Assembly (NCBI GenBank): GCA_004297725.1
Contig: SCUS01000028.1
Location: 1-51,321 of the forward strand
Reading direction: 5' to 3'
DNA: 51,321 nt
DNA from: Myxococcaceae bacterium
Lineage (GTDB): Bacteria > Myxococcota_A > Polyangia > Polyangiales > Ga0077539
Positions within the stretch are counted from its first letter, which is position 1; every line of letters begins with the position of its first letter. This document shows positions 15,613-22,718 of the stretch, piece after piece. The notes below the pieces were generated by a model that was given only the letters and a program-made list of their open reading frames with translations, ran no database searches and had not been told where the DNA came from. The position numbers and the translations under genes were made by a program.

Positions 15613-15672
15613 CCACCGAGCTCGCGAGAGCGTCTTCACTGGATGGACGAGGGGAGGAGTGGGGAGTCGGTG
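15613..15672 (+). pseudogene. Fragment duplicated from the 13387-14172 lipoprotein gene
   Basis: One plus-strand frame reads ESVFTGWTRGGVGSR, matching SSVFTGMTRGGMGSR of the lipoprotein at 14041-14085. The DNA is similar over about 50 bp (GAGCGTCTTCAC, then GGACGAGGGGAGGA). There is no start or continuing frame, so this is a short duplicated remnant in the 262-bp gap between two minus-strand genes. Confidence 0.5.
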
Positions 15673-16854
15673 TCAGTCGCCGCGGTGCCTCCGGTGATGG
15701 CGATGCGACCGGCGAGTGGGCTCTTCCGGCTCGGCCTCGGCGCGCTCCCTGGTCGGCGTGGCGGTGGCCGCTGGCGAGGGCTCCCCGCACGCGGGCGTGT
15801 CGCCGCCTGCGCACGCGCGCCGGAACAGCTCCTGCGCCCGCTGCGGACCGCCACCGATCACCCCGTCTCGGATGAACACCGCGAGGTCGCGACACCCGAG
15901 CGCCTCGCCCCCGTCGCACGACCGCCGCAGGCTGAGCTCGGCGCGCGGAAGGTCGCGCGGCACGCCGGTCCCCTGCGCCAGCTCGGTGCCGACCGCGGCG
16001 CAAGCGCGGAGGGAGCCGAGGTCGCACGCCCGCTGCACGAGCCCCAGCGCGGCGACGCGCTCGGCCTGCGACGTCGCCGCCGCGAAGCGCATCACGCCGA
16101 GGCTGAGACACCCTCGCTCATCACGGAGATCGCAGCCTCGTGCGAAGCTCCGCTGCGCTCCAGCGGCGTCCCGGCGACCGCCCGCCCCGCCAACACCGTC
16201 GCGTAGCAGCACGCCGTGCACGTAGCAGCTCGGCGTGTCGTCGACGGCGCACGCCCGGCCGAGGGGCTCCACGAGCGCGGGCTGCACCGCCGGAGGGTCG
16301 TGGCTCACGCGAAACACCGCGAGGCGCCCGCAGCCGGGCACGCTTCCCAATGAGCACGATCGCTCGAAGCTGCGGCGGGCCTCGCCCGGATCGGCGGCCA
16401 GGCGCATCGCGCCGAGGCTCCAGCACGACTCCCGGTTCCCGAGTTCGCACGCGCGTCGCGCCGAAAGGATGGCACTCGCGGGGTCGTGAAGCTCCTGATC
16501 CTGAAAGACGCTGAGGTTGCCGCAGCCCAGGGGGAGGCCCGCGGCGCATCCTCGCGCGAAGAGCTCGCCCGCGCGTCGGCGGTCTCGCAACGGGGGCGGC
16601 GGCTCATAGAGCAGCACGCCCTCCTCCACGCAGGCCGGGAGGCTCCCCAGGGTGCAGGCGCGGGCGTAGAACCCGCGCTTCTGCGCGAGCCCCGCCGCGC
16701 CGTCCGCGGCCTGCAGGCACGCGGAGGGAAGCCCGAGCTCACAGCCCTTCGCCGGGTCGCGGCCGCGGCGGTTCACGAGCCGGTCGCAGCCCGTCGAGAG
16801 AAGCGCGAACAGCGGGATCAGCGCGATCGACCAGCGCGGCTCTCGCGCCCTCAC
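15673..16854 (-). CDS. Sel1-like repeat lipoprotein
   Basis: A 393-aa lipoprotein. The GTG start at 16854 overlaps the TGA of the rhomboid gene (GTGA), and the resulting N-terminus has lipobox STGC. The body is a solenoid of cysteine-containing Sel1/Hcp-like helical repeats: CELGLPSACL, ACTLGSLPACV, CAAGLPLGC, ACELGNRESC, CSLGSVPGC, CDLRDERGC, ACDLGSLRAC, CDGGEALGC, CAGGDTPAC. The paired cysteines seven to nine apart would form disulfides across each helical hairpin, as in Helicobacter Hcp proteins. The C-terminal tail is basic and rich in His and Arg. The role is probably protein-protein contact in the periplasm; coupling with the protease gene suggests a shared task. Confidence 0.82.
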   Translation of the reverse strand: MRAREPRWSIALIPLFALLSTGCDRLVNRRGRDPAKGCELGLPSACLQAADGAAGLAQKRGFYARACTLGSLPACVEEGVLLYEPPPPLRDRRRAGELFARGCAAGLPLGCGNLSVFQDQELHDPASAILSARRACELGNRESCWSLGAMRLAADPGEARRSFERSCSLGSVPGCGRLAVFRVSHDPPAVQPALVEPLGRACAVDDTPSCYVHGVLLRDGVGGAGGRRDAAGAQRSFARGCDLRDERGCLSLGVMRFAAATSQAERVAALGLVQRACDLGSLRACAAVGTELAQGTGVPRDLPRAELSLRRSCDGGEALGCRDLAVFIRDGVIGGGPQRAQELFRRACAGGDTPACGEPSPAATATPTRERAEAEPEEPTRRSHRHHRRHRGD

Positions 16855-17921
16855 GATGCCACCGCCGTCCGCGACGAGGCGCGCGCGACGATCGCTGCAG
16901 CGAGCCCTACGAAGAAGCCGCCGACGTGCGCGAGCCAGGCGATGCCCGGCGTGTGCTGCAGGTACCCGTAGACCTGCACCGCCGCCCAGAACGCCAGGTA
17001 GAGCGCGGCGGGGACCTTCAAGGGAATGAACGCGAGCACCACGTGGAGCTTCGTCTGCGGGAACAGCACCATGTACGCCCCGAGCACGCCTGCTACGGCG
17101 CCCGAGGCGCCCCCTACGCCGACCTCGACATCGCCGCGTGCCGCCACCTCGACCAGCGCGCCGAGCACCGCCGAGACGGCGAGCATCGCGAGGTACCACG
17201 CGCGCCCGAACCGGTCTTCGATGTTGTCGCCGAACACCAGGAAGAAATACAGGTTCCCGAGGAGGTGGCCGACGCCTGTGTGGATCCACGCGTAGCTGAT
17301 GGGCGTGAGCAGGCCGAAGCCGTGTCGGATCTCCGACGGAGAGACCATCAGCATCGCCTCCCACTGAAGGCGCGACGCGACCGGGAGGAGGTGCAGCGCG
17401 GCGTAGGCCGCGACCATCGAGGCCGCGAGCGACCAGGTCACCCACGGCCTGCGATGGACGGGGTTGGACACCTCGACGGGCATGAACGACACGAGCTGGA
17501 AGAGGTAGCGGCCGACCGAGTCGGCGGTGGCACCCTCGTTCATCGGGAGCTTCGGTCCCCTGGCGCGCAGGTTCTCCAGCGTGACGTGCTCGATCCACAC
17601 GCCCCGGCAGTGGCCGCAGGCCTGCACCCACGGCACGCCGGGGGCTGGCTCCGTCGGAAGACGCCACATCGGGCCATGCCCCGCGGGGCAGTACGCGGAG
17701 TGCATATCGGGAGCCTGCGCCGACGGGTCGCGCCCCCACGTCTCGGGGTTCGCGTCGGCGCCGAGCGTGGCGGCCAGCTCTCCAGGGTCGAAGAACACGC
17801 CGGCGCACGTGGGACAGCGGTCGACCTCGATGGACCCCGCAGGCGCCACCACGAGCGCGCCGTGGCCCTGCGGACAATACCGCGTTGACGGGATCAAGCC
17901 CTCCTCCCCAACAGCCCGCAC
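16851..17921 (-). CDS. Rhomboid intramembrane serine protease with two zinc ribbons
   Basis: A 356-aa protein. Residues 1-115 hold two zf-TFIIB-like ribbons: Cys16, Cys36 and Cys39 (CPTC), then Cys78, Cys102 and Cys105 (CGHC), each starting with CPxGHG. The rhomboid domain follows from about residue 158 with six helices. It has HTGVGHLLGN near 214-223, the catalytic serine in GGASG (about Ser273) and the catalytic histidine in WLAHVGG (about His332). Rhomboids cleave membrane-spanning helices, and the ribbons would lie in the cytoplasm. The GTG start is uncertain, as a TTG slightly downstream has a better Shine-Dalgarno. It is probably co-transcribed with the Sel1 lipoprotein. Confidence 0.9.
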   Translation of the reverse strand: MRAVGEEGLIPSTRYCPQGHGALVVAPAGSIEVDRCPTCAGVFFDPGELAATLGADANPETWGRDPSAQAPDMHSAYCPAGHGPMWRLPTEPAPGVPWVQACGHCRGVWIEHVTLENLRARGPKLPMNEGATADSVGRYLFQLVSFMPVEVSNPVHRRPWVTWSLAASMVAAYAALHLLPVASRLQWEAMLMVSPSEIRHGFGLLTPISYAWIHTGVGHLLGNLYFFLVFGDNIEDRFGRAWYLAMLAVSAVLGALVEVAARGDVEVGVGGASGAVAGVLGAYMVLFPQTKLHVVLAFIPLKVPAALYLAFWAAVQVYGYLQHTPGIAWLAHVGGFFVGLAAAIVARASSRTAVAS

Positions 17922-18020
17922 GGGCCTGCGAGTCGACCATCGAAGACACTCCGTTGTTGGATCACTGGACTGTAGCCTCCCTGGGATATCGAGATATGAG
18001 ACTGCCCCGACCGCGTGGCC

Positions 18021-18350
18021 TCAGTCCCAGGGATTCCGCTGCGCGGCGCGCATCGACGGTGCGTGCGCGACGAGCGCCGTCGGGCTCCCGCCCCGCACCG
18101 TGCATGCCTGGGCTTCGAGCCTGGGCGGGCCGCTGAGGTCTGTGTCGCCGAGCATCCTGCTCACTTGCGGGGACGTGCGAAAGCAGAGCATGCGCGTCGG
18201 CGTCATGGCCGCGAGCCACAGCTCGAAGGCCGCGGGGACGCCGTGCGTCGTCGAGGTCCCGACGGCGAAGGCGCCCACCCCGAGGATGCTCTCGCCCGGC
18301 GCGAGCATCGACATCGCGAGGTGATGGATGAACGCGTCGATCGGGCCCAT
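18021..18350 (-). CDS. Hypothetical protein
   Basis: A 109-aa product of unknown function. ATG 18350 has GAGG six bases upstream. Residues 1-65 (GPIDAFIHHLAMSMLAPGE, then VGAFAVGTSTTHGVPAAFELWLAAMTP) look like a genuine folded domain with a strand-rich middle, reminiscent of small PH-like proteins. The last 40 residues are low in pattern, so the gene may be truncated or frameshifted at its 3' end. It is transcribed divergently from the next gene. Confidence 0.5.
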   Translation of the reverse strand: MGPIDAFIHHLAMSMLAPGESILGVGAFAVGTSTTHGVPAAFELWLAAMTPTRMLCFRTSPQVSRMLGDTDLSGPPRLEAQACTVRGGSPTALVAHAPSMRAAQRNPWD

Positions 18351-18535
18351 GCGCCTCGCGGCAATCCAAGGAGCGTGCCGCGATGGATCCCCGTTTGAAG
18401 CGAGCGTCCGTCCCACCGTCCGCCTCGTGGTGACGACGTCGCGTCGTCGGCAGCAAGGAGCCGGTGCTCCCGCGCGTGCTCTCGGCGCTCTCGCCTGATC
18501 TCCTCTCACAGCCGCGCCTGTCGGTGCCGTGAGGG

Positions 18536-19228
18536 ATGAGCCTATCGGAGTGTCGAGTTCCGCTTCGTCTCCGGGCGCCGTCGGGTGTCAGGTACGCATG
18601 CTGCACTGTCGCGAGCCGGAGGCACATCCTGAACTACCCACCGCCGCAGCCATCGCATCCACACAACGCTCCCGTTGGATATGGCTACTACCCACCGGTC
18701 TCCGGCCCACCCCAGGGGACGATCTTCCGCGAGGGAGAGTCCGTCGTCTTCCTACGCGGCTCGAGCCTCCCGCACCATTGCGTGAAGTGCGGGCAGCCGG
18801 GATCGACCACCCTGCGCAAGACGCTGCACTGGCACCCTGAGTGGGTCGGGCTGACGATCCTCTTGAGCCCGCTGGTCTATGTCATCGTCGCGAGCGCGCT
18901 GCGGAAGAGCGAGCCCGTTGCGGTGCCGCTGTGCCCCACGCACGCCGTGAAGCACCGCCGCGCGTTGATCACCGCCTGGGGAGTCGCCGCCGCCTCTCTG
19001 GTTCTCCTCGGCTGCACCTTCGTCGAGATCGCGAGCGCTGGCGGGGGAGAGGTCGTGGGCGCGGCCTTCGTGGCGTCGCTCCTCGGACTGCTCGCGGCGC
19101 CCCTGGTCGGCATCGCCGGGACGCGGCTGCTCCGGCCGGTCTTCATCGATGACCGGATCGTTCGCGTGACGGGAGCGGGTCCGGGCTTCCTTGGCGGGCT
19201 CTCCCCGTCGCCCTGGCCGCCGGGATGA
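18536..19228 (+). CDS. Membrane protein with CxxC zinc-binding motif
   Basis: Up to 230 aa. Pro/Tyr/Gly-rich N-terminus, then a CxxC-containing segment (LPHHCVKCGQPG) and a charged stretch. Then comes a membrane hairpin (VGLTILLSPLVYVIVASAL), a Cys-containing loop (PLCPTHAVKHRR), and a second pair of helices (ITAWGVAAASLVLLGC, FVASLLGLLAAPLVGIAG). Two Cys pairs in separate loops suggest one metal site. The first ATG in frame is at 18536, but a -24/-12-like promoter at 18590-18605 and a GGAGG at 18619-18623 favour a start near the CTG at 18629 (20 to 30 codons later). Function unknown; this family recurs in myxobacteria as hypothetical. Confidence 0.65.
   Translation: MSLSECRVPLRLRAPSGVRYACCTVASRRHILNYPPPQPSHPHNAPVGYGYYPPVSGPPQGTIFREGESVVFLRGSSLPHHCVKCGQPGSTTLRKTLHWHPEWVGLTILLSPLVYVIVASALRKSEPVAVPLCPTHAVKHRRALITAWGVAAASLVLLGCTFVEIASAGGGEVVGAAFVASLLGLLAAPLVGIAGTRLLRPVFIDDRIVRVTGAGPGFLGGLSPSPWPPG
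18590..18605 (+). promoter_or_regulatory. Possible -24/-12 promoter
   Basis: AGGTACGCATGCTGCA has GG (18591-18592) and GC (18603-18604) exactly ten bases apart, with GGTACG and CTGCA close to consensus. It lies inside the longest reading of the downstream gene, which argues for a later start codon. Confidence 0.3.
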
Positions 19229-19365
19229 CGGGCGTCGTCCGGCCGTCTCGGCGACGATGGGTCATCGTCGCGAAGCCGCGTCGCACGACCACGGTCGCGT
19301 ATGCGAGAGCCCTCGGCTCACGGCGCTCCAGGGCCGAGTCGCGCCGTGCATCGCGGAGCGAGGCC

Positions 19366-19382
19366 CTGGCACGTCGACTGCT
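19366..19382 (+). promoter_or_regulatory. Sigma-54 promoter upstream of vgrG
   Basis: CTGGCACG (19366-19373), four bases, then CTGCT (19378-19382). The GG and GC are ten bases apart and the -24 box is a perfect TGGCACG; the -12 box has one change (CTGC for TTGC). The ATG of vgrG is at 19488, so the leader would be about 95 nt. The rest of the 19229-19487 gap shows no gene. Confidence 0.55.
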
Positions 19383-19487
19383 GTCTGCACCGTGCGCGGC
19401 GGCTCGTTGCGGCAAGGACGGCTGCCGGGCGGCTCGCCATCGGGGTTGCGGGTCGAGGTCGATGCGGAGAGCGAAGTGGTGGGTGCG

Positions 19488-22031
19488 ATGAGCGATGGCG
19501 CGGCGCTGTTCTCCATGGAGGCGGGACCCCTCCGCGCGGGCGAGCTCCGGGTCGTCGGATTTCGCGGGCGCGAGTCGATCTCGCGATCGTACCGGTGGGA
19601 CGTCACCGTCGATGCGCCCAACGAGCTCTCCACGGTCATGGACGTCGCGCTGCTCGCTCAGCCCGCGTGCCTCGAACTCTCCCTCCCGGGCGTCGCGCGC
19701 CGTTTCGTGCATGGGGTGATCGCGTCGGTGCGACGCCTCTCGGTCAGCCCCGAGGGCGATCGGGTGCGCCTCGCTCTGCGGCTCGTCCCGCGGCTGTGGC
19801 TCCTCTCGCTCAACCGGATGAGCAGGGTGTTCCAGGACGCTTCGGCGTCGGAGATCGTCAGCGAGCTGTTGGACGAGGCGGGCATCGCCTGGGACTCGCG
19901 CCTCCAGCATGCCCCGGCGCGGCGTGTCTATTGTGTGCAGTATCAGGAGTCGAGCCTCGAGTTCATCTCGCGGCTGCTCGCTGAGGAGGGAATCTTCTAC
20001 TACTTCGAGCAGCCCCCGTTCGCGCTCTCGGAGATCGACGCGGCGCGGTCGACAGGCGCGCTCGTCCAGGGGGCGCTGTGCGAGCGCCTGGTGCTCGCCG
20101 ACGGCGTCGGCGGCGTCCAGCGCATCCCTCCGCGATGCGACGGCGTGGACCTCCCGCCGCCGGGTCGCGCACCGACGCTGTTCTTCCGTCAGGGCGAAGG
20201 GACGCTGCCGGAGGAGAACGACGTATCCGTGTTCAGCCGCGCGCGGGTGGTGCGGCCCCAGGCGGTGGTGCTGCGGGACTACGACTTCCGCTGGCCGTCC
20301 GCGGGCATCACGGCATCGCAGACCGCGGTGCCGGTGAGCGCCGACCTGGGGACGGGCGAGGGCTTCATCGATACCTTGCGCGACACCATCGAGGGCGTCG
20401 GGCGCGCGTCGAGGGAGTCGGTGCCGACGCTGGCCATCGACCCGACGCTGGCCACCGTCTTCGAGCACCACGGCGAACACGAGGACCCCGACGTGAGCCG
20501 CGTCGCGGCGCAGTCTCGCCTGGAGCAGGTGCGCGGGCGCGTCGAGGTCGCGCGAGGGGAGAGCTGGTGCCGGAGGCTCTCGCCGGGTCACCGCTTCGGG
20601 CTCGAGCTCCACCGCGACGACTCGCTCGACGGCGAGTACACGGTGACCGACGTCGTCCACCTCGGAGCCACGGAGGGTGGGCTCGGGGAGGGCGGGCAGC
20701 GGACGTCGTACCGGAACACCTTCAAGTGCCTGCCGGCCTACGCGGCGCCGCGCCCCGATCGCCCGAAGCGAGCGCGCCTGCAGGTGATCGAGACGGCGCG
20801 GGTCATGGGGCCGGCGGGCGAGGAGATCTACACGGACCCCCATGGACGCATCAAGGTGCGCTTCCACTGGGACCTCCATGGGCCCGACGACGGGCGGAGC
20901 TCGTGCTGGATACGACCGGCGCAGGCGTGGAGCGGCGGGGGGTGGGGGACGCAGTTCATCCCGCGCGTGGGGATGGAGGTGCTGGTGAGCTTCCTCGGCG
21001 GCGACGGGGATCGGCCGGTGGTCCTCGGGTGTGTGTACAACGGAGAGAACGCGCCGCCGTTCGGGGTTCTGGGGGACAGGACGCGCAGCGGGATACGGAC
21101 GAACAGCTCCCCGGGGGGCGGCGGGTACAACGAGCTGTCGTTCGAAGACGCCAGGGGGATGGAGCAGGTGAGCCTGCGGGCGGAGCGCAACCTCGACGAG
21201 CGGGTGATGCATGACCGGAGCGCGAGGGTCGACCACGACGACTCCACGACCATCGGGCGAAACCAGACGCTGAACGTCCTCGGTGACCAGACCGAGCGGG
21301 TGAGTGGAAACCAGACGGTGCACGTCGAGCGCGAACGGCGGGAGACGACGGACGGCGGGGTGACGGTGACCACCCGCGGACCCGAACACCGATGGAACCT
21401 CGAACGCGTGGAGCACCGGGTGGAGGGGCGCGCGAAGTACGTGCACACGGCCGCGGTGGACGAGGACTTCGAGGACGAGCGCACCGTGCGGGCGAAGGGC
21501 TGCGTGACGACGCTGGTGGGCGCGGTCGACGAGGAGCGGCACTGGGGTCTGCACGTCGAGGGGACGTCGGAGCACTACGCGTCGAAGGGGCATGAAGTGA
21601 CGAGTCCCGAGGGGATCACCCTGCGATCGGGACCGAGCTCCATCGCGATCAGCCCCGCGGGAGTCGACATCATCGCCGACGTCATCACGATCCGATCAGG
21701 GAACACGGTGATCACGGTGGACGCGAAGAGCATCGCCGCGCGGGCCGAGGACACGATCACGGTGGAGGGTCAGAAGAAGGCGCGGCTGCTGGCGCCTGAC
21801 GTGTCGCTGACGAAGGCGGATGCGCTCGAGGAGGCCGAGCAGCCGCCCGCGCCGACGAGGATCCTGCTGACGGACACGCGCGGCGCGCCCCTCCCTGGGA
21901 AGCGCTACCGGGTGAGGCAGGAGGACGGCACCGTGCGCGCGGGCTTCCTCGACGCCGATGGCGCGGCGACGATTCCGGGCGAGCAGGGCGGCCAGGTGGA
22001 GTTTCCGGCGTTCGACGAGGTGCAGTCGTGA
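19488..22031 (+). CDS. vgrG: Type VI secretion tip protein VgrG
   Basis: An 847-aa spike protein that forms the trimeric tip of the type VI secretion tube and carries effectors. The phage GPD-like N-terminal domain spans residues 1-330 (RVFQDASASEIVSELLDEAG, then YQESSLEFISRLLAEEGI). The gp5 OB-fold begins near 450 (DPHGRIKVRFHWD, then SCWIRPAQAWSGGGWGTQFI and GVYNGEN-like text). The beta-helix needle (DUF2345-like) lies near 715-765. A C-terminal beta-sandwich appendix occupies about 785-847 (RILLTDTRGAPLPGKRYRV) and may be a cargo-docking domain. The ATG at 19488 starts just before the conserved fold; the frame is open further upstream. It overlaps the next gene by 4 bp (GTGA). Confidence 0.93.
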   Translation: MSDGAALFSMEAGPLRAGELRVVGFRGRESISRSYRWDVTVDAPNELSTVMDVALLAQPACLELSLPGVARRFVHGVIASVRRLSVSPEGDRVRLALRLVPRLWLLSLNRMSRVFQDASASEIVSELLDEAGIAWDSRLQHAPARRVYCVQYQESSLEFISRLLAEEGIFYYFEQPPFALSEIDAARSTGALVQGALCERLVLADGVGGVQRIPPRCDGVDLPPPGRAPTLFFRQGEGTLPEENDVSVFSRARVVRPQAVVLRDYDFRWPSAGITASQTAVPVSADLGTGEGFIDTLRDTIEGVGRASRESVPTLAIDPTLATVFEHHGEHEDPDVSRVAAQSRLEQVRGRVEVARGESWCRRLSPGHRFGLELHRDDSLDGEYTVTDVVHLGATEGGLGEGGQRTSYRNTFKCLPAYAAPRPDRPKRARLQVIETARVMGPAGEEIYTDPHGRIKVRFHWDLHGPDDGRSSCWIRPAQAWSGGGWGTQFIPRVGMEVLVSFLGGDGDRPVVLGCVYNGENAPPFGVLGDRTRSGIRTNSSPGGGGYNELSFEDARGMEQVSLRAERNLDERVMHDRSARVDHDDSTTIGRNQTLNVLGDQTERVSGNQTVHVERERRETTDGGVTVTTRGPEHRWNLERVEHRVEGRAKYVHTAAVDEDFEDERTVRAKGCVTTLVGAVDEERHWGLHVEGTSEHYASKGHEVTSPEGITLRSGPSSIAISPAGVDIIADVITIRSGNTVITVDAKSIAARAEDTITVEGQKKARLLAPDVSLTKADALEEAEQPPAPTRILLTDTRGAPLPGKRYRVRQEDGTVRAGFLDADGAATIPGEQGGQVEFPAFDEVQS

Positions 22032-22660
22032 GGTCCTATGTGGTGCGACCGGGCGATCACCTGGCGAAGGTCGCGGCGCAGTTTGGTGTATCGCCGGACG
22101 CGATCTGGGAGATGCCCCAGAACAGCGAACTCAAGGGGTCGCGGGACCCGAACATCCTGGCGCCGGGCGACGTGGTGCGGATACCGCCGCGGCCGGAGTC
22201 TGCGGTGCCGTATCGCGCGAATCGGGACAATCACTTCCGTGTGGAGGTGGCAACCGTGCCGCTGAGCGTGACGTTCTCGAAGCTCGGAGAGCCCCTGAGG
22301 AGTGAGGACTACGAGCTCCATGGGATGGGCCGTCCGTTGCGGGGAACGACCGACGGGGACGGGAGGGCGGCGATCGAGGTGCGCGCGGACGTGGACGCGG
22401 TGGAGGTCCGTTTCGTGAAGCGGGAGCTGTCGTTCACGCTGCAGATCGGGCACCTCGATCCGCCCGAGACGGAGCGGGGCGCGATGCAGCGTCTCGCGGC
22501 GCTACGATATCTCCACCTGCCGCCTGAGCTCGCGGGTCCGCAGCGCAAGCGTCGGCTCCGGCGCGCCCTCCGCGAGTTCCAGACCATGGAGGGGCTCCCG
22601 CTGACGGACTCGATCGACGAGACAACTGCACTGCGACTACGCGCACGACACGGCCACTGA
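22028..22660 (+). CDS. LysM and peptidoglycan-binding domain protein, T6SS-linked
   Basis: A 210-aa protein starting at GTG 22028, overlapping the vgrG stop. Residues 1-57 form a LysM-like module (YVVRPGDHLAKVAAQFGV, then NILAPGDVVRIP). The middle (60-130) is a small beta domain, and residues 150-205 look like a PGBD-type helical bundle (LRRALREFQTMEGLPLTDS, then TALRLRARHG). There is no signal peptide, so it stays in the cytoplasm unless exported with the spike. Genes with this layout commonly follow vgrG in myxobacteria and are thought to be adaptor-like or part of the cargo; this is family context, not proof. Confidence 0.82.
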   Translation: MRSYVVRPGDHLAKVAAQFGVSPDAIWEMPQNSELKGSRDPNILAPGDVVRIPPRPESAVPYRANRDNHFRVEVATVPLSVTFSKLGEPLRSEDYELHGMGRPLRGTTDGDGRAAIEVRADVDAVEVRFVKRELSFTLQIGHLDPPETERGAMQRLAALRYLHLPPELAGPQRKRRLRRALREFQTMEGLPLTDSIDETTALRLRARHGH

Positions 22661-22718
22661 GCCGCAGTGACCGCAGGCGATTCACGCAAGGCCCCCGCGG
22701 AGGGAGAGCGACGCCCCA

